Shown: positions 37,013 to 47,196 of the stretch, in pieces
How the letters are laid out: each line of letters opens with the position of its first letter
How positions within the stretch are numbered: position 1 is the stretch's first letter
Assembly (NCBI RefSeq): GCF_016522075.1
Contig: NZ_JAEHFW010000001.1
Location: 496,001-560,000 of the forward strand
Direction: 5' to 3'
Length of the DNA: 64,000 nt
Source: Mucilaginibacter segetis
GTDB taxonomy: Bacteria; Bacteroidota; Bacteroidia; Sphingobacteriales; Sphingobacteriaceae
Notes under the pieces: model-generated
Database searches by the model: none
The model's input: only the letters and a program-made list of their open reading frames with translations
What the model was told of the DNA's origin: nothing
Program-made: the position numbers and the translations under genes

Positions 37013-38497
37013 ATGGATACTCAAAAGCATATTTTAGTAATAGGGGCTGGTTTTGCAGGATTAGCGGCTGCCTGTGTTTTGGGTAAACAAGGCTATAATG
37101 TTACCTTATTGGAAAAGAACGACCAGCCTGGTGGCCGCGCGCGCGTATGGGAAAAGGACGGTTTTAAATTTGACATGGGCCCAAGCTGGTACTGGATGCC
37201 CGATGTATTTGAAAATTTTTATGCATTATTCGGCAAAAAGCCGTCAGATTTTTATGATCTGAAACGCCTTGACCCGGGTTACCGGGTTTACTACAGTAAG
37301 CAGGATGTTTTAGATGTGCCTGCGGATTTGCAGCAACTGGAGCAATTATTTGAAAATATTGAACCGGGCAGTAGCTTAAACCTGCAAAAGTTTTTAGCCC
37401 AGGCAGCCTATAAATATAAAGTAGGTATGGGCGAATATGTTTTTCGCCCGTCGCATTCCATTACTGAATTTATTGATCTGAACCTGATACGGAAAAGTAT
37501 GAGTATGCAATTACTTACCAGTATGAGTAGCCATGTGCGCAAATATTTTAAAGATCACCGGTTAGTAAAGCTGCTGGAATTCCCGGTGCTTTTTTTAGGG
37601 GCTACCCCTAAAGATACGCCTGCCATGTACAGCATGATGAATTACGCCGACCTTGCTTTAGGTACCTGGTATCCGATGGGGGGGATGAACGAGATAGTAA
37701 AAGCCATGACAAGCATTGCCGAAAATTACAGTGTTGATATTAAGTTAGAAACCGAAGTGACGAAAATAGAAGTGGCTAATGGAATAGTTAAGTTAATAAA
37801 AACGAACAACGGAGATTATACAGCTGATTTTGTAATAACGGGCGCCGATTATGAACATGCCGATCAACATCTGCTGGATAAACCGAACCGGAACTATAGT
37901 CGCAAATATTGGGATACACGTACCATGTCGCCGTCGAGTTTATTGTTCTATATCGGTACGAATAAAAAGATAGCCGGTATACAGCATCATAATTTATTTT
38001 TTGATGAAGATTTTGAACAACACGCCAGAGAGATATATAGTGAACCGCAATGGCCGTCAAAGCCGTTGTTTTATGTATGCTGTTCATCAAAAACAGATGA
38101 TAGCTGCGCTCCTGAAGGATGCGAGAACCTGTTTTTTTTAATGCCCATAGCCCCCGGGTTAGAAGACAGTGAAATACTCCGCGAAAAGTATTTCAACTTA
38201 ATGGTAGATCGGTTTGAGCAGGTGACAGGGGTGCAGATTAGAGATTCAATAATACTAAAGCGGAGCTACGCGCTTAACGATTTTAAAGCCGATTATCATT
38301 CCTTTAAGGGTAATGCCTATGGCCTGGCAAACACCCTGGCTCAAACAGCCTTTTTTAAACCAGCTATGCGGGCTAAACATATCAGCAATATGTTATATAC
38401 CGGACAGCTAACAGTTCCGGGGCCGGGAGTGCCGCCTGCATTAATATCCGGGCAAATAGCTGCTAAGGAAGCCATGAAAATATTGGAAGGAAAGTAA
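37013..38497 (+). CDS. crtI: Phytoene desaturase
   Basis: CrtI is an FAD enzyme that converts phytoene to lycopene in several dehydrogenation steps. The 494-residue protein has the N-terminal dinucleotide-binding motif VIGAGFAGLAAACVLGKQG and GGRARVWEKDGFKFDMGPSWY, and the C-terminal carotenoid-dehydrogenase signature GNAYGLANTLAQTAFF and TVPGPGVPPALISGQIAA. I chose ATG 37013; an ATG at 36995 would lie in the promoter. It is divergent from crtB and ends 4 bp before ilvA. Confidence 0.94.
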   Translation: MDTQKHILVIGAGFAGLAAACVLGKQGYNVTLLEKNDQPGGRARVWEKDGFKFDMGPSWYWMPDVFENFYALFGKKPSDFYDLKRLDPGYRVYYSKQDVLDVPADLQQLEQLFENIEPGSSLNLQKFLAQAAYKYKVGMGEYVFRPSHSITEFIDLNLIRKSMSMQLLTSMSSHVRKYFKDHRLVKLLEFPVLFLGATPKDTPAMYSMMNYADLALGTWYPMGGMNEIVKAMTSIAENYSVDIKLETEVTKIEVANGIVKLIKTNNGDYTADFVITGADYEHADQHLLDKPNRNYSRKYWDTRTMSPSSLLFYIGTNKKIAGIQHHNLFFDEDFEQHAREIYSEPQWPSKPLFYVCCSSKTDDSCAPEGCENLFFLMPIAPGLEDSEILREKYFNLMVDRFEQVTGVQIRDSIILKRSYALNDFKADYHSFKGNAYGLANTLAQTAFFKPAMRAKHISNMLYTGQLTVPGPGVPPALISGQIAAKEAMKILEGK

Positions 38498-38501
38498 TGG
38501 G

Positions 38502-39752
38502 TTAAACCAGATACTCAAATAAAGTAGCATCCTTATTTACCTCTATTACCTCAAAACGATGGGCTTCCATTCGCTCAAGTAAAGAAGGATAATCTTCAGC
38601 GTTCTTTAATTCTATACCTACCAGCGCCGGGCCATTCTCTTTTGCGGTTTTTTTGATGAATTCGAAACGTGTGATATCATCCCCGGGGCCCAACACATTG
38701 TTTACGAAAAGCTTTAACGCACCCGGCCGCTGCGGAAAGCGAACAATAAAATAATGTTTCAAACCTTCGTAAAGCAGTGATTTTTCTTTGATCTCCGCCA
38801 TGCGCTCAATATCATTGTTCCCCCCGCTTATAATGCATACCACCGTTTTGCCTTTTATTTGTTCTTTACAGGCATCAAGCGCGGTAACAGCTAATGCACC
38901 GGCGGGTTCAACTACAATGGCATCTTCGTTATAAAGTTTTAATATGGTAGTGCACACTTTACCTTCGGGAACAGTAAGCATATCATCCAGCACATCCCGA
39001 CAAAGAAGAAAAGTTTTTTCGCCTACACGTTTTACAGCAGCGCCATCCACAAAGCGATCGATGTTTGCTAAAGTAACCGGTTCGCCTTTTTCAATCGCGG
39101 TAAGCATTGACGGGGCCCCCTCGGGCTCAACACCGATTAATAATATATCCGGGTTTTGTTGTTTTAAATAAGTACCTGCACCTGCAGCTAAGCCACCGCC
39201 ACCTATTGGCATTATTACGGCGCCTACTTGTGGTAGGTCTTTTAATATTTCAACACCCACAGTTCCCTGTCCTTCAATAATTTGTTCATTATCAAACGGG
39301 GGGATAAATGTCATGCCGTGTGCCTCGGTATAAGCTAATGCTTCGCGCAGGCAATCATCAAAAGTATCTCCGGTTAAAATCAGTTCAACATTGCCGTTGC
39401 CAAACATTTCGGTTTGTTTAACTTTTTGCTTCGGGGTAATTTCGGGCATAAAAATAACGCCCTTAGTACCCAGTTTTTTACAGGAGAAAGCCACGCCCTG
39501 CGCATGATTACCGGCACTTGCACATACTACACCACGGCTTAACTGTTCGGGTGTAAGCCTGCATATCATATTATAGGCGCCTCTTAACTTGTAGGAACGT
39601 ACAATTTGCAGATCCTCTCTTTTAAGATATATTTCACATTCATACTTTTCCGACAGGCGGGCATTATATTCTATCGGCGTATGTTTTACAACATCTTTTA
39701 ACCTGGTATAGGCTGCTTCAAAATCTAAATGATCTTGTGTTACTGTATCCAT
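38502..39752 (-). CDS. ilvA: Threonine ammonia-lyase, biosynthetic
   Basis: IlvA deaminates threonine to 2-oxobutanoate, the entry to isoleucine. The 416-residue PLP enzyme binds the cofactor at K55 (RSYKLRGAYN), has the glycine-rich phosphate loop PIGGGGLAAGAGTYL, and a single C-terminal ACT-like domain (about 330-416, VRFPQRPGALKLFVNNVLG). The E. coli enzyme has two such domains, so isoleucine feedback here may work differently. It is the last gene of the long minus-strand branched-chain operon, 4 bp after leuA. Confidence 0.94.
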   Translation of the reverse strand: MDTVTQDHLDFEAAYTRLKDVVKHTPIEYNARLSEKYECEIYLKREDLQIVRSYKLRGAYNMICRLTPEQLSRGVVCASAGNHAQGVAFSCKKLGTKGVIFMPEITPKQKVKQTEMFGNGNVELILTGDTFDDCLREALAYTEAHGMTFIPPFDNEQIIEGQGTVGVEILKDLPQVGAVIMPIGGGGLAAGAGTYLKQQNPDILLIGVEPEGAPSMLTAIEKGEPVTLANIDRFVDGAAVKRVGEKTFLLCRDVLDDMLTVPEGKVCTTILKLYNEDAIVVEPAGALAVTALDACKEQIKGKTVVCIISGGNNDIERMAEIKEKSLLYEGLKHYFIVRFPQRPGALKLFVNNVLGPGDDITRFEFIKKTAKENGPALVGIELKNAEDYPSLLERMEAHRFEVIEVNKDATLFEYLV

Positions 39753-39755
39753 TTA

Positions 39756-40922
39756 TTAATTTTTTACCAGCCTGTAAGCCACTAAAGCTGTCAGGTCATC
39801 ATCATTTATATCCAGCTTACTGTCAGCCAAGGTTAAAAAGCGCTTGTATATTTCATCCAGCTCGGTTTTTTCCAGTTTGTGTCCAAGGCGTTCTAAATGG
39901 AACTTAAGCGCATGCCTTCCACTACGCGCCGTTAGCACGATACTGGCACTCGGAAAACCCACATCCTCCGGCCGAATGATCTCATAATTTTCCCGATTTT
40001 TCAAAAATCCATCCTGATGTATACCCGAACTATGTGCAAATGCGTTGCTGCCTACAATAGCTTTGTTAGGCTGTACAGGCATGCGCATTTGTGTACTTAT
40101 CATGCGGCTCATCTCATAAAAATTCCTGCTGTTTACTTGCGTATACAAATTAAGACTTTGGTGGGTTTTTAATATCATCACGACCTCCTCTATAGAAGTA
40201 TTACCTGCACGTTCGCCTATGCCATTGATCGTGCCTTCAATTTGTCGTGCACCGTTTTGTAAACCCGCTATGGAGTTGGCTGTGGCTAATCCCAAATCGT
40301 TATGGCAATGTACTGATATGATAGCCTTATCAATATTTTTTACGTTCTCTTTCAGATATTTGATCTTGCTGCCATATTGATCCGGCAGGCAATAACCATT
40401 GGTGTCGGGGATGTTTACTACGGTAGCTCCGGCGGCTATTACCGCTTCTATCATCTTTGCCAGATATTCAATATCCGCACGGCCGGCATCTTCAGCGTAA
40501 AATTCTATGTCTTCTACCGATTTTTTAGCATAACTAACGGCACTCACCGCACGCTCTAATATTTCATCGCGCGTACTGTTGAATTTAAGTTTGATATGCG
40601 TATCTGAGGCGCCGATACCAGTATGTATTCGTGGTCTTTTAGCGTATTTGAGAGATTCAACCGCTACATCAATATCCATTTTATTGGCACGGGTAAGCGC
40701 GCAAACAATAGGGTCTTTTACAGCTTTTGATATTTCTACCACACTCATAAAATCACCGGGGCTGGATACCGGGAAACCAGCTTCAATAATATCAACACCC
40801 AGCGCTTCCAGTTCGCGGGCTATATCTATCTTCTCCGGAGTTGTCAGTTGGCAACCCGGTACCTGCTCGCCGTCGCGAAGCGTGGTGTCAAAAACATAAA
40901 CGCGGTTGGGGTCATGTATCAT
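39756..40922 (-). CDS. leuA: 2-isopropylmalate synthase, short form without regulatory domain
   Basis: LeuA condenses 2-oxoisovalerate with acetyl-CoA, the first leucine-specific step. The 388-residue chain has the HMGL-like TIM barrel with [16 protein letters not shown], the metal and substrate motif [14 protein letters not shown] and [14 protein letters not shown], then the short helical linker subdomains. It stops there: the C-terminal leucine-binding regulatory domain found in the roughly 520-residue enzymes is absent. Homocitrate or citramalate synthase is a possible alternative, but leuB, leuC and leuD in the same operon favour LeuA. Confidence 0.9.
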   Translation of the reverse strand: MIHDPNRVYVFDTTLRDGEQVPGCQLTTPEKIDIARELEALGVDIIEAGFPVSSPGDFMSVVEISKAVKDPIVCALTRANKMDIDVAVESLKYAKRPRIHTGIGASDTHIKLKFNSTRDEILERAVSAVSYAKKSVEDIEFYAEDAGRADIEYLAKMIEAVIAAGATVVNIPDTNGYCLPDQYGSKIKYLKENVKNIDKAIISVHCHNDLGLATANSIAGLQNGARQIEGTINGIGERAGNTSIEEVVMILKTHQSLNLYTQVNSRNFYEMSRMISTQMRMPVQPNKAIVGSNAFAHSSGIHQDGFLKNRENYEIIRPEDVGFPSASIVLTARSGRHALKFHLERLGHKLEKTELDEIYKRFLTLADSKLDINDDDLTALVAYRLVKN

Positions 40923-40961
40923 AATTTCTTTCTTTTAATATCAATTATGGCTTATTGCCTG

Positions 40962-41717
40962 TTATTCCTTTATTGCTATAAATCTTAATCTTTTATAATC
41001 GGCATACCATTGGCCGTTCTCATTATAGTAGGGTTCCAGTAGGGCGGTAACTTCGGTAAGCATTTGCTGTTTTTCAGCTTTAGGTACGCCTATTAAATAT
41101 AATGGGGCGAACATGGTTATCCATTTAGCTACTCCTTGGTCACCATCCTGCAAAGGTGTTTTACGGTCGAAATGCGCGGCATAGGTAACCCTGAAACCAT
41201 GCGCTTCCAGTCGCGAAGTATACTCACTTAAAGAGGGGAAATACCAAACTTCAGTTTCGGCTTGTTTATCGTAACCATGCTGGCGTAATACCTGCCGGGT
41301 TGCTGCTATCAATTGTTTTACGTTTCCTTTACCGCCCATTTCAGCTACGAACCGACCACCGGGTTTAAGGGAATCATATACGCTTTTAATAACAGCATCA
41401 ACATTTTTTATCCAATGCAGGGTGGCGTTTGAAAATACGGCATCAAACTTATCATCGAAATGAAAATTGGCACCGTCAGCCACAGAAAACTTTACATCGG
41501 GATAAGTTTTTTTGGCCTTAGCTATCATATCCGGCGATGCATCAATCCCTGTAACTATAGCTCCCTGTTCCTTTATCTGGTGAGTTAAATAGCCCGTACC
41601 GCAACCCAGATCCAGTATGCGCTCGCCTGATTTAGCGCCAAGTAATTCCAGCACATTTTCTCCGTATTGAAATACGAAGGAATGTTTATCGTCATATAAT
41701 TCAGCGTTCCATTTCAT
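40962..41717 (-). CDS. Class I SAM-dependent methyltransferase, trans-aconitate methyltransferase-like
   Basis: This 251-residue protein has the Rossmann SAM motif LDLGCGTGYLTHQIKEQG, acidic strand VTGIDASPDMIAK, and DAVFSNATLHWIKN, like Tam, which methylates trans-aconitate, and related carboxyl methyltransferases. The C-terminal half (SEYTSRLEAHGFRV, PKAEKQQMLTEVTALLEPYY) also follows that group. It lies between leuB and leuA in the operon. Isopropylmalate pathway intermediates are tricarboxylate-like acids, so a damage-control methylation is possible; that is inference. Confidence 0.8.
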   Translation of the reverse strand: MKWNAELYDDKHSFVFQYGENVLELLGAKSGERILDLGCGTGYLTHQIKEQGAIVTGIDASPDMIAKAKKTYPDVKFSVADGANFHFDDKFDAVFSNATLHWIKNVDAVIKSVYDSLKPGGRFVAEMGGKGNVKQLIAATRQVLRQHGYDKQAETEVWYFPSLSEYTSRLEAHGFRVTYAAHFDRKTPLQDGDQGVAKWITMFAPLYLIGVPKAEKQQMLTEVTALLEPYYNENGQWYADYKRLRFIAIKE

Positions 41718-41736
41718 TTTGACCTTGTATGATAAG

Positions 41737-42816
41737 TTAATCTAAGTATTCTAATATCTTTTGGCCCATTGCTTTGGTACCCAATGTTTTACTTTTATCA
41801 GTGTTGGCATCAGCAATATCTCCGGTACGATAGCCATCTTTTAATACTTTATCTATGGAGGCAGTAATTGCTTTGGCTTCATCCTGTAAACCGAAACTAA
41901 TCTCCAGCATCAAAGCTACAGATAGGATAGACGCCAGGGGATTGGCCTTGTCCTGCCCGGCTATGTCATGAGCAGAACCATGTATCGGTTCAAAAAAGCC
42001 GGTGCCGTCACCAATTGACGCGGACGCCAGCATCCCCATAGAACCAGCTATCTGCGAAGCCTCATCGGTAAGGATGTCACCAAAAAGATTGGCGGTTAAT
42101 ACTACATCAAACTTTTTGGGGTTTTTAACCAACTGCATAGCAGCGTTATCAATAAACATGTGCTCAGTTTCCACTTCAGGATATCGTTTGGCCAATTCCT
42201 GTACTACCTCGCGCCATAAACGGGAAGCCTCCAGTACATTGGCCTTGTCTACTGAGCAGAGTTTTTTGCCCCGTACCATCGCTGCCTCAAATGCTTTTTT
42301 AGCGATACGTTCCACTTCGTAACGATGATAGATCATCAGGTCTGAAGCCGTATTACGGTCCTCACTACGTTTTTTTTCACCGAAGTAAACGTCACCTGTT
42401 AACTCACGGAAAAAAAGGATATCTGTTCCTTTTAGTATTTCCGGTTTCAGACTGGATGCATCCAATAATTCATCAAATAGCATGATAGGACGTAAATTGG
42501 CATATAAGCCCAGTTCCTTACGTATTTTTAACAGTCCCTGCTCAGGTCGTACTTTGGCAGACGGATCATTGTCATATTTGATATGCCCGATAGCACCAAA
42601 CAAAATGGCGTCACTGAGCTTTGCTTTTTCTAAAGTTTCCTCAGGCAGCGGAGAGCCTGTTGCCTCAATTCCGGCATGGCCCATTAATGCCTCATCAAAT
42701 GTGAAGCTATGGCCAAATTGCGTTCCTATCTTTTCCAGTACGGCCTTGCCCCAGGTTGTTACTTCCGGGCCAATACCGTCACCGGGTATTACTAATATGT
42801 GTTTTTTAATTCCCAT
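41737..42816 (-). CDS. leuB: 3-isopropylmalate dehydrogenase
   Basis: LeuB oxidises and decarboxylates 3-isopropylmalate to 2-oxoisocaproate with NAD+. The 359-residue enzyme has the N-terminal VIPGDGIGPEVTTWG, the ELTGDVYFGEK substrate loop, DKANVLEASRLW, and the cofactor region with NLFGDILTDEASQIAGSMGMLASASIG broken by the usual substitutions, ending EPIHGSAHDIAG. Length is typical. It begins 8 bp past the end of the upstream methyltransferase gene. Confidence 0.95.
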   Translation of the reverse strand: MGIKKHILVIPGDGIGPEVTTWGKAVLEKIGTQFGHSFTFDEALMGHAGIEATGSPLPEETLEKAKLSDAILFGAIGHIKYDNDPSAKVRPEQGLLKIRKELGLYANLRPIMLFDELLDASSLKPEILKGTDILFFRELTGDVYFGEKKRSEDRNTASDLMIYHRYEVERIAKKAFEAAMVRGKKLCSVDKANVLEASRLWREVVQELAKRYPEVETEHMFIDNAAMQLVKNPKKFDVVLTANLFGDILTDEASQIAGSMGMLASASIGDGTGFFEPIHGSAHDIAGQDKANPLASILSVALMLEISFGLQDEAKAITASIDKVLKDGYRTGDIADANTDKSKTLGTKAMGQKILEYLD

Positions 42817-42823
42817 TTAATTA

Positions 42824-43630
42824 TTAATCATTAGTGCCGCGCACTTCGTTAAGTTTCATTATCATCAGTTGCGCATCACTTTTAATCCAGTTATCGTAAT
42901 CTTCAATAGCTTTTAAGCGGTCGTTATCGTCAATGTATCCCTCTTCCACCATTTGTGTTGATTGCGCTACCGACGACCAAATGCCAATTTTTCGCGAAAA
43001 ATTCGGTTGCCCACGCTTATATACCTCATTGGCTTCTAATACCTCTACATTGCTTAAACCGGCCAAAGTAAAGTATTTCGGAAGGTCTCCTGCAATGTGA
43101 TTATTTATACCTGCATCAGCCCGCCACCTTAAAAAGGTAGCGTAAAACTTTTGCATGCTTGCAGGCGGTTGGGGTTTCCATTCTAATGCCTCATGATCGT
43201 AATCCAATACGGATAATATCCCACCCGGCTTTAGCATCGATTTTAATATTACAACTGCCTCCTGCGGATTGCTTAACCATTGCAGAACTCTCGCAGCTAC
43301 AATCAGGTCGAATTTTTCATCCGGTTCAAATACAAACAGATCGGTATGTATCAAAGTCAGATTTTCAACTGAAGCATACGTTTGTTTGCCGCTCTCAATA
43401 AAGTAAGCCGTATTATCAATACCGGTTACATGCCCGGTTGGTCCAACCAGTTCAGCTATTCCTTTTGATATTGCACCGGTGCCACAACCTACATCCAAAA
43501 CCTTCCAGCCCTTTTTAAGCAAAGGTGGTAATGTAGCATAATCAGCTTCCAGCGAGCGTTCGTCAAATAATTTGGCGGTGCCTTTGCCTTCGCGTTTTAT
43601 GTGTTTGTTGATGGTTTTGGTGTTACTCAT
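42824..43630 (-). CDS. Class I SAM-dependent methyltransferase
   Basis: This 268-residue enzyme has a clear SAM motif LDVGCGTGAISKGIAELVG with the acidic GHVTGIDN strand and VAARVLQWLSNPQEAVVILK, and a C-terminal region for substrate binding. The acceptor is not known. It lies between leuD and leuB with gaps of under 10 bp, so it is expressed with leucine biosynthesis. It is distinct from the Tam-like gene two genes downstream, with no close similarity by eye outside the SAM domain. Confidence 0.8.
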   Translation of the reverse strand: MSNTKTINKHIKREGKGTAKLFDERSLEADYATLPPLLKKGWKVLDVGCGTGAISKGIAELVGPTGHVTGIDNTAYFIESGKQTYASVENLTLIHTDLFVFEPDEKFDLIVAARVLQWLSNPQEAVVILKSMLKPGGILSVLDYDHEALEWKPQPPASMQKFYATFLRWRADAGINNHIAGDLPKYFTLAGLSNVEVLEANEVYKRGQPNFSRKIGIWSSVAQSTQMVEEGYIDDNDRLKAIEDYDNWIKSDAQLMIMKLNEVRGTND

Positions 43631-43639
43631 TTTTACCTT

Positions 43640-44227
43640 TTACCTTTCTTCAAACTCGGCTATCAGTTCTTTTTTACTTAAAATATAATCTATATCGTCA
43701 TAGCCGTTGGTCATGCAAGCTTTTTTATAGGGATTAACCTCAAAGCCTTCCTGCTCGCCTGTTGCCACAATTTTAATAAACTGATCTACCAGATCTATCT
43801 CGATCACTGTGTGTGGATCTTTATCAACCGCATCGAATATCTTTTTCAGAAATCCATCACTAACCTGTACAGGCAGCAATCCGTTATTTAATGCGTTGCC
43901 TTTAAATATATCTGCGAAAAAGCTGCTAACTACAGCATCAAAGCCATAATCAGCCAGTGCCCATGCCGCATGCTCCCTACTGCTGCCACACCCGAAATTT
44001 TTGCCTGCTACCAGTATCTTGCCGCGGTAAATAGGCTCATTAAGTACAAACTCCGGTTTCGGGTTACCTTCGTTGTCATAGCGCCAGTCTCTGAACAGGT
44101 TATTGCCAAAGCCTTCGCGGGTAGTAGCCTTTAAAAATCTTGCGGGTATTATCTGGTCCGTATCAATATTCTCAATCGGCAGCGGCACCACGCTGGTTTG
44201 TATGTGTTTAAATATTTTAGTTGCCAT
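43640..44227 (-). CDS. leuD: 3-isopropylmalate dehydratase small subunit
   Basis: LeuD pairs with LeuC to isomerise 2- to 3-isopropylmalate. From ATG 44227 the protein has 195 residues, typical for LeuD; an upstream ATG at 44251 would add eight residues and overlap the preceding gene. The swivelling-domain motifs [14 protein letters not shown] and [15 protein letters not shown] are present. Confidence 0.94.
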   Translation of the reverse strand: MATKIFKHIQTSVVPLPIENIDTDQIIPARFLKATTREGFGNNLFRDWRYDNEGNPKPEFVLNEPIYRGKILVAGKNFGCGSSREHAAWALADYGFDAVVSSFFADIFKGNALNNGLLPVQVSDGFLKKIFDAVDKDPHTVIEIDLVDQFIKIVATGEQEGFEVNPYKKACMTNGYDDIDYILSKKELIAEFEER

Positions 44228-44247
44228 TTTATTTTTGTTATTGATAA

Positions 44248-44553
44248 TCAAGCTATCGCTAACTCAACAATATTTTCGTAATGTTCAACAGTAGGGAACG
44301 GGTCATAAAAGTGATGTAACAATTTCTTCCATTCCTGGTAGTCTTCTGATTTTCTGAAGCCTACTGTATGATCTGTAAGTTCTTGCCACTCCACCAACAA
44401 AATGAAGCGGCTTGTATTTTCTATACATCTTTTTAACTGATGTGAATAACAGCCTTCCATTTTTGATATAATGCCTTGTGCGATAGTAAATGTCTTTATA
44501 AAAGCATCTTCCTGGCCGGGTAGGACATTTAATACAGCTACTTCCAGTATCAT
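44248..44553 (-). CDS. Antibiotic biosynthesis monooxygenase (ABM) domain protein
   Basis: This 101-residue ferredoxin-like dimeric barrel belongs to the ABM family ([19 protein letters not shown], then [31 protein letters not shown]). Members include cofactor-free quinone monooxygenases and stand-alone domains of unknown role. It is inserted between leuC and leuD, touching leuC by one base, so it is tied to the operon. A function in the pathway is not established. Confidence 0.8.
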   Translation of the reverse strand: MILEVAVLNVLPGQEDAFIKTFTIAQGIISKMEGCYSHQLKRCIENTSRFILLVEWQELTDHTVGFRKSEDYQEWKKLLHHFYDPFPTVEHYENIVELAIA

Positions 44554-45971
44554 TAGCTAACCAACTCTTCCTCTTTCAAAAATTCCCTTATATCCGTGAT
44601 CTTTCCGGTTATTGCCGAAGCAGCGGCGGTTAACGGGCTTGCCAGAAAAGTACGACTGTTGGGCCCTTGCCTGCCTTCAAAATTCCTGTTAGATGTGGAT
44701 ACACAGTATTTACCTGCCGGGATTTTATCTTCGTTCATACCTAAACATGCGCTGCATCCGGGTTCGCGTAAGGGAAAACCTGCTGCTTCAAATACCTTAT
44801 CCAGTCCTTCGCGTATGGCTTGTTGCTGCACCTGTTTGGAACCGGGCACTACCCAAACCGTAACATTATCAGCTTTATGTTTGCCTTTTACAAATTCGGC
44901 CACCTGGCGCAGGTCCTCGATACGGGAGTTGGTACAACTGCCAATAAATACATAATCTACCGGTTTGCCCAATAACTGCTCATCATCGTGCAGCCCCATG
45001 TAATTCAGTGCTTTTTTGTAAGAGCCCTGTTCCTTTTCTTCAAATGACAAAGTTTCGGGAACGTGCTGTGTAATACCGATACCCATCCCCGGGTTTGTTC
45101 CGTAAGTGATCATCGGTTCAATATCTTCGGCATTAAAACTTAATACTTTATCAAACTGTGCATCATCATCAGAGTAAAGTGTTTGCCAGTAGGCTACAGT
45201 TTTATCCCAATCTTCACCCTTTGGCGCAAATTCACGGCCCTTAACATAGTTAATGGTGGTTTCGTCCGGAGCGATCAAACCACAGCGAGCGCCCATTTCA
45301 ATGCTCATGTTACATATGGTCATGCGGCCTTCCATGCTTAAAGAGCGGATGGTATCGCCGGCATATTCAACTGCATACCCAGTACCACCGGCAGCCGAGA
45401 TCTGCGAAATAATATACAGGATGATATCTTTAGCGCCTACACCTTTTTGCAGGGTACCATTCACCTCTATCTTCATTCGTTTTGGGCGTTGCTGTAAAAG
45501 GCATTGTGTAGCCAATACCTGTTCTACCTGCGAAGTGCCTATGCCAAATGCAATGGCACCAAAGGCGCCATGTGTAGAGGTATGACTATCGCCGCAAACA
45601 TAAGTGCCGCCAGGGCGGGTAATGCCCAATTCAGGGCCGATAACATGTACAATTCCCTGGAAGGGATGCCCTAATCCGTAAAGTTCTATACCAAACTCCG
45701 CGCAGTTTTTAGTGAGCATATCAACCTGGTAACGCGAAAGTTCTTCTTTTATGGGTAAGTGCTGATCCCATGTAGGGACGTTATGATCGGCGGTAGCCAC
45801 CGTTTGTTTGGGTCTGAAAACCGGTAATCCTCTGGCGCGCAAACCGTCAAATGCCTGCGGGCTGGTTACTTCGTGAATAAAGTGTGTATCGATGTATAAA
45901 ATATCGGGAAACCCCTCGTTGCTACTGACGACGTGCGCATCCCAAATCTTATCAAATAATGTTTGTCCCAT
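44553..45971 (-). CDS. leuC: 3-isopropylmalate dehydratase large subunit
   Basis: LeuC carries the [4Fe-4S] cluster of isopropylmalate isomerase. The 472-residue aconitase-family protein has the cluster ligands in the expected places, [16 protein letters not shown] and the later [12 protein letters not shown], and [19 protein letters not shown] near 130. It overlaps the ABM gene by one base. Upstream, toward ilvC, a 92-bp gap carries a heptamer array. Confidence 0.96.
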   Translation of the reverse strand: MGQTLFDKIWDAHVVSSNEGFPDILYIDTHFIHEVTSPQAFDGLRARGLPVFRPKQTVATADHNVPTWDQHLPIKEELSRYQVDMLTKNCAEFGIELYGLGHPFQGIVHVIGPELGITRPGGTYVCGDSHTSTHGAFGAIAFGIGTSQVEQVLATQCLLQQRPKRMKIEVNGTLQKGVGAKDIILYIISQISAAGGTGYAVEYAGDTIRSLSMEGRMTICNMSIEMGARCGLIAPDETTINYVKGREFAPKGEDWDKTVAYWQTLYSDDDAQFDKVLSFNAEDIEPMITYGTNPGMGIGITQHVPETLSFEEKEQGSYKKALNYMGLHDDEQLLGKPVDYVFIGSCTNSRIEDLRQVAEFVKGKHKADNVTVWVVPGSKQVQQQAIREGLDKVFEAAGFPLREPGCSACLGMNEDKIPAGKYCVSTSNRNFEGRQGPNSRTFLASPLTAAASAITGKITDIREFLKEEELVS

Positions 45972-45979
45972 TTTTTTTT

Positions 45980-46064
45980 AAGTATAAAGTCCAAAGTGGA
46001 AAGTTAAAAGTGTAAAGAAGAAACTCACGGCTAACAACTTTTACACTTTCAACCTTAAACTCAC
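45980..46064. repeat. Degenerate heptamer array with inverted arms, leuC-ilvC gap
   Basis: Five consecutive 7-bp units from 45980 fit AAGTNNA (AAGTATA, AAGTCCA, AAGTGGA, AAGTTAA, AAGTGTA), followed by AAGAAGA. The opposite strand of 46036-46064 carries units of the same kind (GAGTTTA, AGGTTGA, AAGTGTA). The arms 46007-46016 and 46040-46049 pair perfectly over 10 bp. The element fills the gap between two operon genes. Confidence 0.7.
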
Positions 46065-47122
46065 TACGCTTCTACAACCTGATTTTCAGGACGTAAACTA
46101 CGAACAGTTTTACCTGCCTGCCACATTTCGCTTTCGCGCAGTTCTTTTAATTCTTCATTTAATTTTTCGCGGTAATCAGCTTTACTGTTTGAATCTATTG
46201 ACTTTTGTGATTCCTTACCTGTTGCCACACTATTGTATAATTCTTCAAATACAGGTTTTGTAGCATCACGGAATTTTTTCCACCAATCCAACGCGCCGCG
46301 TTGTGCTGTAGTTGAACAGTTGGCATACATCCAGTCCATACCGTTCTCTGCAACCAGTGGCATTAAAGATTGTGTAAGCTCTTCAACGGTTTCGTTAAAT
46401 GCTTCGGAAGGGGAGTGGCCATTGCTGCGTAATACATCATATTGTGCCGCAAAAACACCCTGTATGCAACCCATTAAAGTACCGCGTTCGCCAGTAAGGT
46501 CGCTGTAAACTTCTTTTTTGAAATCAGTTTCAAATAAATAGCCGCTACCTACTGCAATACCTAAAGCAATAACACGGTTCCATGCGTTGCCGGTTGCATC
46601 CTGGAAAATAGCGTAGCTTGAATTTAAACCACGGCCCTGTAAAAACATGCGGCGTAATGATGTACCCGAGCCTTTTGGTGCAACTAAGAATACGTCAACA
46701 TCTGCCGGAGGGATAATGCCTGTTTGCTCATTAAACGTGATGCCAAAGCCATGAGAAAAATAAAGTGCCTTGCCAGGAGTTAAATGTTTTTTAACGGTTG
46801 GCCATAATTCAATTTGTGCCGCATCACTAAGCAGGTAACAAATAATAGTACCTTTTTCAAGTGCTTCTTCAATTTCAAAGAGAGTTTCGCCCGGTACAAA
46901 GCCATCGCTAACTGCTTTATCCCAGCTTTTTGAATTTTTTCGCTGCCCAACTATAACGTTGATGCCGTTATCTTTTTGATTTAGCGCCTGGCCTGGGCCC
47001 TGAACGCCGTAACCGATAACCGCTACGGTTTCATTAGCCAGTACTTCTTGTGCTTTTGATAGCGGGAACTCTTCGCGGGTTACTACGTTTTCTTCGCTGC
47101 CGCCGAAATTTAATTTTGCCAT
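46064..47122 (-). CDS. ilvC: Ketol-acid reductoisomerase
   Basis: IlvC converts acetolactate or acetohydroxybutyrate to the dihydroxy acid in valine and isoleucine synthesis, using NAD(P)H and Mg2+. The 352-residue enzyme has the Rossmann motif VIGYGVQGPGQALN, PKGSGTSLRRMFLQGRG, and the C-terminal knotted domain with SDLTGERGTLMGCIQGVF. Length is near class I but the sequence diverges from the E. coli enzyme, as in other Bacteroidota. Gaps of 92 bp to leuC and 74 bp to ilvN are the widest in the operon. Confidence 0.94.
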   Translation of the reverse strand: MAKLNFGGSEENVVTREEFPLSKAQEVLANETVAVIGYGVQGPGQALNQKDNGINVIVGQRKNSKSWDKAVSDGFVPGETLFEIEEALEKGTIICYLLSDAAQIELWPTVKKHLTPGKALYFSHGFGITFNEQTGIIPPADVDVFLVAPKGSGTSLRRMFLQGRGLNSSYAIFQDATGNAWNRVIALGIAVGSGYLFETDFKKEVYSDLTGERGTLMGCIQGVFAAQYDVLRSNGHSPSEAFNETVEELTQSLMPLVAENGMDWMYANCSTTAQRGALDWWKKFRDATKPVFEELYNSVATGKESQKSIDSNSKADYREKLNEELKELRESEMWQAGKTVRSLRPENQVVEA

Positions 47123-47196
47123 TTTTTATTGAAATTTGTATTATTTTAAGATATTGTTAATGTTGTTTTACAACGTTTATTTCATATTCAACCGCT

